Assembly (NCBI GenBank): GCA_036250195.1
Contig: JAVHZZ010000006.1
Coordinates: 76,447,369 to 76,511,368, forward strand
Source of the DNA: Mixophyes australis
Lineage: Eukaryota; Chordata; Amphibia; Anura; Limnodynastidae
Direction: 5' to 3'
DNA length: 64,000 nt
Made by a program: the position numbers and the translations under genes
The notes under the pieces: model-generated
What the model saw: only the letters and a program-made list of their open reading frames with translations
What the model was told of the DNA's origin: nothing
The model's database searches: none
Shown: positions 11,104 to 21,062 of the stretch, in pieces
Position numbering within the stretch: the first letter of the stretch is position 1
How the letters are laid out: each line of letters opens with the position of its first letter

Positions 11104-11138
11104 GGGCGGGCTCGGTTCCCCGAGAACCGAACCCGCCC
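11104..11138 (+). repeat. Subterminal hairpin of hAT element 1
   Basis: Two nested inverted repeats, GGGCGGG with CCCGCCC and TCGGTTC with GAACCGA, around a 5-base loop 7 bases inside the element end. The equivalent place in element 2 (21078-21112) is a decayed version. Subterminal palindromes in hAT elements can be transposase-binding sites (family knowledge). Confidence 0.7.
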
Positions 11139-11376
11139 AAACTTTGCCTATCCGAGTACCGAGCCGATCAGGCTCGGTACTCTCCCGCCCGCTCAGATTC
11201 CAAATTGAGGCCGAACGTCATTGTGATGTCAGATCTCGTGGCTCGGTTCTCGCGATAATTGAAAATTATAAATACCTGCCTCCACAGCAATCCATCGCCA
11301 TTTGACAGAGGGAGAGAGCAGGGTGTAGTCACAGGCTGATTAGAGCAGGGACAGAGAATATACCTTATTCTTCATC

Positions 11377-11448
11377 CAATTCTAATAACAATTCTGATTA
11401 CAATTCTGATAACAATTCTGATAACAATTCTGATTACAATTCTAATAA
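11377..11448 (+). repeat. 12-bp tandem repeat, six copies
   Basis: Units are CAATTCTRATWA. Element 2 has only about two diverged units at the matching place (21325-21352). Confidence 0.8.
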
Positions 11449-11503
11449 CAATTGATAGAGAAGAGAAGAGAGGAGGATAGAGGAGTCTTTTTTTTCAATA
11501 TTT

Positions 11504-11895
11504 GGCACTACAAGTGCTTTGTGGTGTCCCCCATTCTTTTGCATTAATATTTCTGGCTGTCAAAAGTCCTATTTGTCAGCAGTCTCAAAAAATAATTTTT
11601 AGCACTCCCAAGTGCTTTTGGTGTGTCCACCATTCTTTTGCATTAATATTTCTGGCTGTCAAAAGTCCTATTTGTCAGCAGTCTCCAAAAATAATATTTA
11701 GCACTCCCAAGTGCTTTTGGGGTGTCCCCCATTCTTTTGCATTAATATTTCTGGCTGTCAAACGTCCTATTTTTCAGCAGTCTAAAAAAATAATATTTAG
11801 CACTCCAAGTGCTTTTGGTGTGTCCACCAATCTTTTGCATTAATATTTCTGGCTGTCAAAAGTCCTATTTGTCAGCAGTATCTAAAACAATTTGT
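11504..11895 (+). repeat. 97-99-bp tandem repeat, four copies, directly upstream of the hAT start codon
   Basis: Units start with (A/G)GCACT(A)CCAAGTGCTTT at 11504, 11601, 11700 and 11799. A fifth partial unit starts at 11896 and runs into the start codon at 11922. Element 2 has a single unit in the same place (about 21400-21500). The repeat stays open over about 340 bases in one frame (11502-11843), which is a by-product of the repetition. Confidence 0.85.
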
Positions 11896-11921
11896 AGCAC
11901 TACAAGTGCTTTGGGCTCATA

Positions 11922-12612
11922 ATGGATTCAAAGCAGTCCACATATGAGCAGAATGAGCAACCAGGTTCTGTCACCAGTCCTGATGGTAGTGTTCCCAGTA
12001 CGTCATCTGGGAAAGGCGATGTCAAACTACACAGTCTTTTGAAATCAGGCAAAAAAACACACACCAGAAATTTTTTTACCGTGTTGAAGTGAAAAAGAAG
12101 TGTAACTGAGAAAAAGTTAACTGCCGATAAAAAAAAAATTGCCAACATGCCATTCTACACATGCAGTGACAAAGAAAGAATGAGGCCTTTGCCTTTCTCT
12201 ATTAGTGGCAGATCAAAAAATGTTACTGAGCCTTCTTCTTGTATGGACACTCGTGACAAAGCAAAACCAAGTAATTTGGAGTCTAAAAGTGGTGCACAAG
12301 TACTGTTACGTGTCAAAGCCGAGCTGCAAGAAAACAGTAAGGCATTAGAGGATAATGTATGCTCTGAATCAGAAAAGACACCAATCCCTGTGGAGAGTCT
12401 ATCCACCAGTGGTATGTCTAATCGTGAGCATTCTCTTAGTGTTAGAAGGTTCCTTTCAGCAGTTCTGCTGATGTGTGCCTTAACAGCCCGAGTGTAGTCA
12501 GTGATACACCAATTGTGGATGCCACTTTTGAATTAGAAGAGGATGAGGGGGAGATTTGTGTAGGCGACGAGGGCACTAATGATGATGTTGATGATTATGA
12601 TGCAGACAGATA
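11922..12612 (+). pseudogene. Truncated hAT transposase N-terminus (element 1)
   Basis: Starts at the same methionine as element 2 (MDSKQSTYEQ) and encodes the low-complexity, lysine-rich N-terminal region. A stop (TGA at about 12089) and the shift to the next open stretch (12147-12497, beginning MPFYTCSDKE) break the frame. It then runs into the acidic DEGEICV segment that precedes the BED finger. Coding sequence ends at the deletion near 12610, before the BED zinc finger and the DDE/hATC domains, so no transposase can be made. Relative to element 2 it keeps a 51-bp segment (around MDTRDKAKPSN) that element 2 lacks. It therefore derives from a sister lineage rather than from that exact copy. 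Confidence 0.85.
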
Positions 12613-13268
12613 CCAAATTGCCTTTCTCAATTTCTATTTATATTCTAGACTTTATAATGGCTGAATAGTTTTCTATTTTACTCCTAGTGGAGAGGGGGTC
12701 TGATGCAGACAGATACCATTTATTTTTACTTTCTAATTACACAGTCTATGCAGGCTGCTTTTTTTCTATTCAACTACAATGGGAGGGTGGGGGGACGGGC
12801 ATAGATAGCCACCAAACTTCCTTGGTCCATTTATTTTTACTTTCTAATTCCATAGTCTATGCAGGCTGCTTTTTTTCTAATCAACTACAAGTGGAGAGTG
12901 TAATATACACCCAAAGACGATGGCTACATTGCCAATAATCAAAGATGGAGGGGGCAGACAACCAGGTTTGTCTGTATAATTTGCAGACAAGTGTTCGAAT
13001 TAAGGATGGCCTACCAGGGATTAAACTGTTTTTTTCATAATTTATTAGCTTTAGAATTACCTCACTTATCCAAGAAACTGGTGGAGCACTAAATTAGGTT
13101 ATTTTAGACCAAAGAAAATGTATTTTTTTCTAAAATAGCAAAACAAAACCAAAACCAAAACCAAAACCAAAACACGCAAGGGCGGTTTGGCAAAACCAAA
13201 ACACGACGGTAATCCAGATCCAAAACCAAAACCAAAACACGGGGTCAGTGAGCATCTCTAATTTTATA

Positions 13269-13869
13269 TTAAATGTTGCCAGGTGGGGTTGCTCAAACTT
13301 GGGAGTAGTCCAGAAATAAATGCAGGATTACTGGGTTGTGTCACAATCCATCAAACAATATGGTTGTACTTTAATCCATAAAGTGCCAGTTTTTGTTGGT
13401 GCCCCCAAAAGGTCTTTTCCAAATCTATATTCTTATCTGTATTATGTGTATTTCTCACGATGGTCCAGACCACATCTCCTTCAATAGTAATGTCAATTAA
13501 ATGCGCACAACTTCCGATCACGGTTGTCAGTCACCCAGGAACCAATCCTCTCATTTCCAATGCTTTTCGTCACTCTGGACTTTCTTAAAGGGTCCAAGGA
13601 GGCAAAGATTCTGGTGAGGTATAGGAGCATATTATTTGCAGTCTGGTGATCCCTCTGGTATTATTTTCTATTATTTTGTGTGATATATGTTATATAGATA
13701 TAATGAAAGGGTGTGTTTTTCACCCACAATTTGCATAGGTGGATTATTTAACCCACGTTGAGGTACAGGGAAGGTCAGGACTGACCTACAGACAAACCAG
13801 TGAACTGGCAGGGTAAACAGGGCTAAACATTACCTCGGCATCTTCACACCATATATATATATATACATA
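13269..13869. other. No recognisable gene or repeat
   Basis: AT-rich sequence to the right of hAT element 1, ending in a short (TA)n run at 13850-13865. Confidence 0.4.
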
Positions 13870-13873
13870 CAAG

Positions 13874-14216
13874 TTAACCCGTGCATGATACTCATGCATT
13901 CTATTCAAATCAAGCTACTTAAGGTCTTAAAAAGGTTCTTGTCATGCATTTGGACCTAGCCCAGGCCTCCTCAGGGGAAGAGCGTTAGTTCCCGACGCAA
14001 GCGGCCTTTTTAATGTGTGTTCATGAGGTAAAATTACCTCACGAAAATGAGTTTGACCCCTCAACTCGTAAATTTAGCCTTTACTACCCCTCCCACGGGG
14101 GAAGGGGGGATGATGGAAGTTAACTGACTTGACTATTCTAATTTTTTTGTCAAATAATGTCAGTATACCAAATTTCAGGTCAATTGGATGAGCCCTTTCT
14201 GAGAAAATAGTTTTTT

Positions 14217-14259
<43 letters not shown>

Positions 14260-14480
14260 CGCACGCCTCTACACATGTGTGTTCATGAGGTAAAATTACC
14301 TCACGAAAATGAGTTTGAGCCCTACCAAATTTCAGCCCTTTTTGAATTTTTTTTCCCACACACACTAAGAATTTAGTAGGTCAGTGTATAACTCTGCCCA
14401 GCAGGTGGCGCTGCAACTTGTTTTTTTTTTTTCACACACACACAGACAGACAGACGCCACAAAGCATTTATATATTAGAT
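13874..14480 (+). repeat. Dispersed repeat family E, longest copy
   Basis: It begins TTAACCCGTGCATGATACTC after a (TA)n run and ends GCCACAAAGCATTTATATAT. The same two ends occur at 50178-50592 (plus strand) and 27604-27999 (minus strand). Internal landmarks are TTAAAAAGGTTCTTGTCATG, GAATTTAGTAGGTCAGTGTA and GCAGGTGGCGCTGCA. Here a roughly 40-bp block beginning TGTGTTCATGAGGTAAAATT occurs twice (from 14016 and 14277), flanking a (CA)n run. Class not identified; no coding sequence. Confidence 0.6.
14219..14256 (+). repeat. (CA)n microsatellite
   Basis: About 19 uninterrupted CA units within repeat family E. Cysteine/valine frames across it are artefacts. Confidence 0.95.
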
Positions 14481-16320
14481 ATTTTATTGATATCATCATT
14501 TTTCATACCATAATGGAGTACTAACATTTGCCTATGTCAGATGAATTGCATAACGGAGCAACCTTTATACCTAATTTACAATGTTAGGGCAGTGCTTTTT
14601 AAGTTGGACTCCAAATGTAGCCTGTTGTACTGAATTTAGTACCCAATAGAAGGCAGAGGCTAACATTTTTAATATGGTTATCAGGGCTCATGTACACACA
14701 ACAGTAAGCCTTTTCCAAAACCAGAACAAGAAGGTGATTTGGGTAATGTAAATGGTGAATCTTAGTCATGGTCGCCAACAGGGGACTGTCTTAAGATTTC
14801 TACAATGACTAGCTCAACTTTCATGTCTCCACCTTCAACTGTCTCTCCTCCTCCCAACCATTCCAGACCACTGGCAGCTGCACAAAATTGCCAACCACCA
14901 GTGGTTGCTTTAATATTGGTAACAGATGATAAGGAGTGGAGTCAGCAAGCTATGCATATATAAATGTTCTAAAGGCTAGCCTCGTGTCTCATATTCATCT
15001 GACTTACTTGTCCAAAAAAATTCAAATCCCACCTGTCATCAAGTGGGGTGGCTGGACAAAGCCGCTAACCATACTTGCAAATCAATGTGTTCTGTTCTGA
15101 TTAGGTGATGTCAGAGTGTCACCAAGTGCTATAAAGTGTGCACATCCTAGTGACATTATAGATCAGAGGAGAACTGTGGAACAAGGGAAGAGGAAGAAAT
15201 ACAGGTAAATGAAGATACAAGGAAAAGTGGATAACTATCATAGGACACACATAACATGAAGTACATTTAGACACAAAACACAGGAGAAAAGGAAGAAGGA
15301 GAAACTCTTATATAATCAATCATTTCTTACAGGCTCCTTCAGAACCAGGCAACAATGGTCGTTTTGTTTTTTACAATAACTCTTAATGGCCCATACTGTT
15401 TATACAGGGGAATTTTGTGGTCTCACTCTCTGCTGATCCTTACATCATTAAGAGTTTAAATTTTGTCTGGAAAATCCAATAATAGCCCTTATACATTTTT
15501 CTAAAATGCTTACTGAATTCTACATCCTCCTCATACAAATGAATCTCTATCCATGTCAGGTCTATATGAAATTGCATTACATGTCAAAACGTATAATTAC
15601 TGGAGCTGATTGCGCAAGACTGGTGTATTTTCATAGAGGATTCTTGCAAGTCTCTCCCCTGCAGCGCACAAGATCCCTCATTACCTGCTATACATTTATA
15701 GCATTCTATGTTGGGCCACCTATATTAAAAGTAAACATAGTGTATTTCAATGACTAACCCATCCAGTGCCTTCCAAAAACACACTAGACCAATGTTCAGC
15801 TATTCCTCTATAATTAAAAACTGCTGAAAGATCTTATTTCACTTCTAAAATGTTCTGGGATTAGAGAGTGTTTCATAGGAAAATAAAAATATCATGTGAC
15901 TAACAGTAAATAGAAAGTATTTTCCAGTACAATGCTTGAGAATACTCCAATGAGCAAATGTTTTATTTAGTGGAGGAAAGTTTGACAATAAAAACCATGT
16001 TAAGCATCCCTGAAACACCAAATGCATCACTAATGAGCAAAAATCAAGCTTTACAATGGCATGGTCATTATCAGTGTATTTAATGTGACAAAAAGACTGA
16101 GATGGTAGGTGGTAAAAGTCTTTATTGTTCTACAAGGGACATCAAGTAATGTAAGAAAACATATTTGTTATGTGTTTAACTTAGTTACGCGGATCTATAA
16201 TTAATTTATAGATGGAAACAAAGGAGGATCAATGACATTCATGAAAAGTTCCTTGGTTTGACAGTTTGGACTAAAATAAAATATTCAAGCGAATGCGTAT
16301 TGAGGTCAATGCCTTTCATA
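14481..16320. other. No recognisable gene
   Basis: About 1.8 kb with only short frames (for example 15506-15757) lacking motifs or supporting signals. No repeat recognised. Confidence 0.4.
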
Positions 16321-16790
16321 AATGTAATATTATTATCTTTTATTTATAAGGTGCTTAAAAGGGCCCATAGTGATGTGCAGAGAGCATACATTAAAATAGT
16401 ACATGACATTACAGGACAATACATTATAGGCAAAACTGTAAAATACACAGCAACGAGAAGCCACACCAGCATCAATGAGGTGCTAGGAGACTGTACCCAG
16501 AAGGATGGGCACAGCAAACAGGAACAGTGCTGATGAATAGGTAATGATATGAGAAAATAATGGAAGAGGGCTCTGTTATTGAGAACTTACAATATGGATG
16601 CGAGGGGCAGACAAGGGGTGAGTCATTGTGACGGGGGCAGTAGGGGTTGACTAGAAGAAGAACTGGTAAGCTTTGGTGAAGAAATGGGTTTTGAGAGTCC
16701 ATTGGCAGCTTTAGAGGGAGGTGAAGAGAGTGATAAGGAGGTTTCAAAGGTGGGGGGCAGCACGACCGACCAATTGTAAAATACAAATTT
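16321..16790 (-). repeat. Dispersed repeat with LINE-type tail
   Basis: Read on the minus strand, it ends CTTATAAATAAAAGATAATAA, an L2/CR1-like 3' tail. It contains TTGTAAGTTCTCAATAACAG, similar to a block at 43805-43860 (GAGAGCTTACATCC in the opposite orientation). Probably an old SINE or LINE fragment. Confidence 0.4.
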
Positions 16791-17410
16791 CTCTCCAGTG
16801 CAGAAGAAGCAGTGCACTTTATGGATGTCCTGAAATAACTTAGTCAGTAATAGAGGCACAAAGTAAGATAAGGGTTAATTCACTTGAAATTGATGTTCTG
16901 GAGAAAGGTTTATTTAAGAACATCTCCTCAGAAGATTGAACAAACCTGGAGTTCTCCTGTTTATTGCTTCTACATTAATTCAATGCCATTCTCAGCATTC
17001 ATCTCAAGGCACAGGCAGATTTGACAACACAATGAACATTTTAGTACTTATCAGAGTGCAATGGGTAGGGGGAATCTGGCTGTCTGTGCAAGAGGGTGGT
17101 TTCCACGCCATACTGCCAAAATGCATGTAAGGGATGCAGCTATCATTTGAGACAGTGAGACAGTGTTAGGCAGTTCAACTGTTCCCACCCCCTTCAAGTA
17201 CACAGGCAATGCAAGCCAAATGTCCTGATTCTGGTAGGCCAGTCCCAATTTTGTGTGACTGTCCCACCCAGTCCCAGCTCAAAGGATTGTTGGGATGAAT
17301 GCCCTGTTTCACACTTATTATGGGTGAGCTGCTTGCACCTAAGAGCAGTTAATGAATTGGTTGCAGCCTTTCAAGGGATGATGAATTAGTTAGGGGGGAA
17401 CTCCTCTTGG
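16791..17410. other. No gene; repeat F fragment at about 17148-17300
   Basis: Mostly unique-looking sequence. The part around GGCCAGTCCCAATTTTGTGTGA resembles family F. No coding sequence. Confidence 0.35.
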
Positions 17411-17415
17411 CAGCC

Positions 17416-17418
17416 CTG

Positions 17419-17482
<64 letters not shown>

Positions 17483-17484
17483 CA

Positions 17485-17522
<38 letters not shown>
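17416..17522. repeat. Compound (TA)n-(CA)n microsatellite
   Basis: About 31 TA units (17416-17477) followed by a slightly interrupted CA tract to about 17522. Confidence 0.95.
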
Positions 17523-17527
<5 letters not shown>

Positions 17528-17695
17528 ACGTCAGTGGTAGATGATAGGGGACAACAACCAGTATATCAGCCTAAGGCAGCTGGGCCCTGATATTTGGACA
17601 ACTGCACAACACTTCTTCCCATTATCAGACTGTATATGTAATGTGTACAATTAAGCTTTCTTTAAAGACAATACAATTTGTGAAATGCGCAATTC

Positions 17696-18233
17696 ACTAG
17701 TACAGTGATGACTAGTACAGTGATGACTAGTACAGTGATGACTAGAACAGTGATGACTAGTACAGTGATGACTAGCACAGTGATGACTAGCACAGTGATG
17801 ACTAGTACAGTGATGACTAGTACAGTGATGACTAGAACAGTGATGACTAGTACAGTGATGACTAGTACAGTGATGACTAGCACAGTGATGACTAGCACAG
17901 TGATGACTAGAACAGTGATGACTAGTACAGTGATGACTAGTACAGTGATGACTAGAACAGTGATGACTAGTACAGTGATGACTAGTACAGTGATGACTAG
18001 AACAGTGATGACTAGTACAGTGATGACTAGTACAGTGATGACTAGTACAGTGATTACTAGTACAGTGATGACTAGTACAGTGATTACTAGTACAGTGATT
18101 ACTAGTACAGTGATGACTAGTACAGTGATTACTAATACAATGATTACTAGTACAGTGATTACTAGAACAGTGATGACTAGTACAGTGATTACTAGTACAG
18201 TGATGACTAGTACAGTGATTACTAGACAAGTGA
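17696..18233 (+). repeat. 15-bp minisatellite, about 36 copies
   Basis: The unit is TACAGTGATGACTAG, with variants at the first base (T, A or C) and, towards the right end, GATTACTAG in place of GATGACTAG. Because 15 is a multiple of 3 and the unit lacks stops in several frames, frames of over 200 codons stay open on both strands. Their products are pentapeptide repeats with no meaning. Variants are clustered: C-type units occur in pairs, and the T-variant GATT units lie only right of about 18050. Confidence 0.95.
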
Positions 18234-18235
18234 TG

Positions 18236-18900
18236 ATTGGCCATTCTGTGGAATTTGAAGACTGTGTTCTCAATACATTGCACCACTGCAAAATAGCCTG
18301 TTCCACAGTTAAGTTCAATGTGCAGGAAATTCAGCAGCACCTTCGCTCTTCTTTACTTAGATATTCTGTATCAACAATTATATTCTAATTAATATAAATG
18401 AGCCTGCTGAAATCAGAAGATATACGAGTCTGTATTCTGTAGACTGTTTTATCCATGTACGAGTGGGTGACAGAAGGCTGGCAGCATTAGCTAGCTTTCC
18501 TTGTCTTTGTGGGTTTGAACAACCCATTTTGGTTATTTTAACACATGCAGTTTCATGTCTTTAATTTCCTTTGTTTTTTTAGGCTGATGTACAAGTGCTC
18601 ACAGTGCAATGCTAATATCACATACCATACTGCAATAACCATACTGTTCTTACTGTGCAGCGTCACGCTTAGCATCATGTGTACTGTTCCTACTGAACGC
18701 TAAAACCCTGCACACATTGACACAGCTCATTCCCACATGGCATGCCGCCAGCTTCACAACCCCAATCTGCTTTATGGAGTCCACAGTATTCTACTGAATG
18801 TGTGCCTCTACCCTCTCGTCAGTGGTATTACACATCCATGATATCTTATCTGACTTTTAGTGCTGCTTCAACCACTAGAAGAGAAGCAGGGCAAGCATGT
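18236..18900. other. No recognisable gene or repeat
   Basis: Unique-looking sequence between the minisatellite and a possible old coding fragment. Confidence 0.4.
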
Positions 18901-18999
18901 CTTTTGTTGAAGTCATCAAGCAGCAACACAATAGTTTGAAAGCACAGTGACCACTTTCCCTCTCACTTCTCAGAACTTGGCTGGAGTCTGGGGCACTCT

Positions 19000-19232
19000 T
19001 ACTAGCAATATTTCCTAAGTTCTCCATATTGTGCAACCGCTGAGAGATCAGCATGACGCAGGGGCCTCCCAACAGCTTTGGAGCAAATGAGAGTTTTGAG
19101 AGTTTTGCTAGTATTAGCTGGCTCTCCATCTTGGCAGAACATTCTCATGAGTTTTTCCTTACTGAAAATACTGCTCCCTGGTTTACAAATTCCGGCCAGA
19201 GCAGTGAAAGTGTGGACAAGCATGCTATCCAA
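19000..19232 (-). pseudogene. Possible fragment of an unidentified protein-coding sequence
   Basis: The minus-strand frame (76 codons from the first Met) reads like ordinary globular protein: mixed composition, no low complexity, with segments such as FSKEKLMRMFCQDGEPA and GRPLRHADLSAVAQYGEL, ending in a stop. Upstream the similarity-like composition appears to continue in another frame (near 19240-19280), hinting at a frameshift. I do not recognise the family. It has no splice sites I trust and no promoter. It could be an exon, a processed pseudogene piece, or a chance frame. Confidence 0.25.
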
Positions 19233-19489
19233 CTTTCCTTGGGTCCTTTGCGGGAATACTTTATAAGCTCTGCATTTAAAATGTTTTTAAATTGATTTTC
19301 ATTTATTGGCTTGTACATGCATTCGCACTTCTATTAAATATATTGCTTTGTCTTCCTACGTTTTTTAGCCATGTGCATCATCAGCTAATATTCTGTGCTT
19401 TCTGCAGTGGATATAATAGTATCCATAGAGCAGTTATGTGTGGAATCACAGGGAAACACAATAAACAACTCTTCTTAATGATATAAAGT

Positions 19490-19570
19490 AGGGCTGACCA
19501 ACCTGTGGCTCTCCAGCTGGGGCTTGTAGTTTACCAACACCTGGAGAGACAAAGCTTGGCCACACCTGGT
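19490..19570. repeat. Fragment of a hAT-type MITE
   Basis: AGGGCTGACCAACCTGTGGC followed by TCTCCAGCTGGGGCTTGTAG and a TTGGCCACACCTGGT-type end. This is a short element end with imperfect inverted repeats of the kind seen in Charlie-like MITEs. Confidence 0.4.
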
Positions 19571-20044
19571 ATAAAGATATAGCTGAGAAGATCTGAAGTG
19601 AGCTACAAATATAAAGCAAAGTATTTAGTAGATGTTGCAGGAGAGCATGAACAAACAAGCACATGAACGTCAGCTGAAGGTGAAAGCAGATGGGAAAAAA
19701 TAAATGTAAAATTTTTTTAATCTCCCTGTCTACAGTATCATCATGTGTGACTGAATTATAGGCCAATAAAATTAACAACAGAATCTAAAACTAAGCATTG
19801 CATTCATTAATGAGGTCTATTTAACATCATACCTGTAAGTCATTATAATAAAATATTTTACGGAGATAGTTTGTTGGATTCTCTCTATATATGTCATGCT
19901 TCCCCTCCTACTTCCCTCTCCAAAAACAGACCAACTTAGAGATATGCAAAACCTTCAAAACCGCCCACGTAATATTCACAGTATTTTGGAATATTGGACT
20001 ATGCGAGCAAACACACTCATAGCAGAAAGCGCTAGAAATTCTAA

Positions 20045-20088
<44 letters not shown>

Positions 20089-21062
20089 TTATTTGGGTGT
20101 CTTATAGACCCAGATAGGCCTGATATAGAAATATTTCAAATTATTTTTAAAAAAATCAGTGGTATCAGTATAATATTACATATATTGTGTCTACCATATG
20201 ATTTTACATATAAAAATTTTTATGTTAAAAAAAAGGTTGCATTTTTTTCTTTTGTGTTAACAGTGAGACTTTCAGTACCATGCATGCACCGGGCCCAAGC
20301 GCTTGCTCAATGTCACAGAAGGGGGATCCAGAGCAATAAGTAACCTTTATCACACTGAATAGCTTTCATTATGGCAGCAGAGTATTGTTCAGCTGCCATG
20401 GTGATAAAATAATGTTAGATCACAGAAATATTTAATTTTTTATATTTATAATAAGTTTTAATTTGTGTCACATTTGAAGTAATACTGTAACACACTTGTG
20501 TCTTAAACTGAGCTGCAACTAGACGTTTTAGTGTCCTGAACGAGAGAGAACTCTGGAGCACCCCCCATTTTGGTGGAAGCGATTGTAGGAGGAGATGTGG
20601 CCAACTCCCTAAGGTGACGTGCCTAACCCACAGTTTAATGAACAGGCTGCTATGGGCAGAGATTATATTTAGTGTACTTCACATGGCAGAAGTAATTCTG
20701 CAAAGCAATATAACGCGCAAATTGCACCACAAAAATTTTATGTTAGTTATATACGTTATTTACTATAGCAGAAACTAGTATATGTATAATTAACTATATT
20801 CTTTACTTGCTCCTTACTGTAACTAGCTATATGTGTGTTTCTGTTATTTTAGGTTGATGTCCTCGGTTAGGTAACCACTTTTTGAAACTGAGAATAATTT
20901 GTTTGTGATCAGGCATTATAGACTGGCTCCCTGCTTCCGTTTGAGCGCTCTCCATACGTTGTTGAATATATAGACTTAAATATTACTATCTGCAGGTAAA
21001 ACTGCACATCAATTTGCTGTTAGAGATTGAGGACACCCGCAGTCTCCACCCACAACCTTTAA
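19571..21062. other. No recognisable gene; (TA)n at 20053-20084
   Basis: AT-rich sequence with one TA microsatellite. A short GC-richer patch at 20510-20600 may be an old element end. Nothing codes. Confidence 0.4.

Larger units (their letters stand above)
11089..13268 (+). mobile_element. hAT element 1 (deletion derivative) with perfect 8-bp TSD
   Basis: The element proper is 11097-13260. It starts TAGAAATGGGC and ends GAGCATCTCTA. The octamer ATTTTATA flanks it on both sides (11089-11096 and 13261-13268), a perfect 8-bp hAT target duplication. Compared with element 2 (21071-25149), the transposase region is missing: sequence jumps at about 12610 from the N-terminal coding region to the 3' non-coding region. 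The right arm carries AAAACC-rich subterminal repeats (13140-13245). It is non-autonomous but has matching ends, so it could be mobilised by a relative's transposase (inference). Confidence 0.9.

Noticed and set aside
11502..11843. 113-codon frame with three similar blocks
   Set aside because: It lies in the 97-99-bp tandem array upstream of the hAT start codon and has no counterpart in element 2, which has a single unit.
17651..18388. Frames of 218-229 codons on both strands
   Set aside because: By-product of a stop-free 15-bp tandem repeat; products are pentapeptide repeats with no flanking gene structure.
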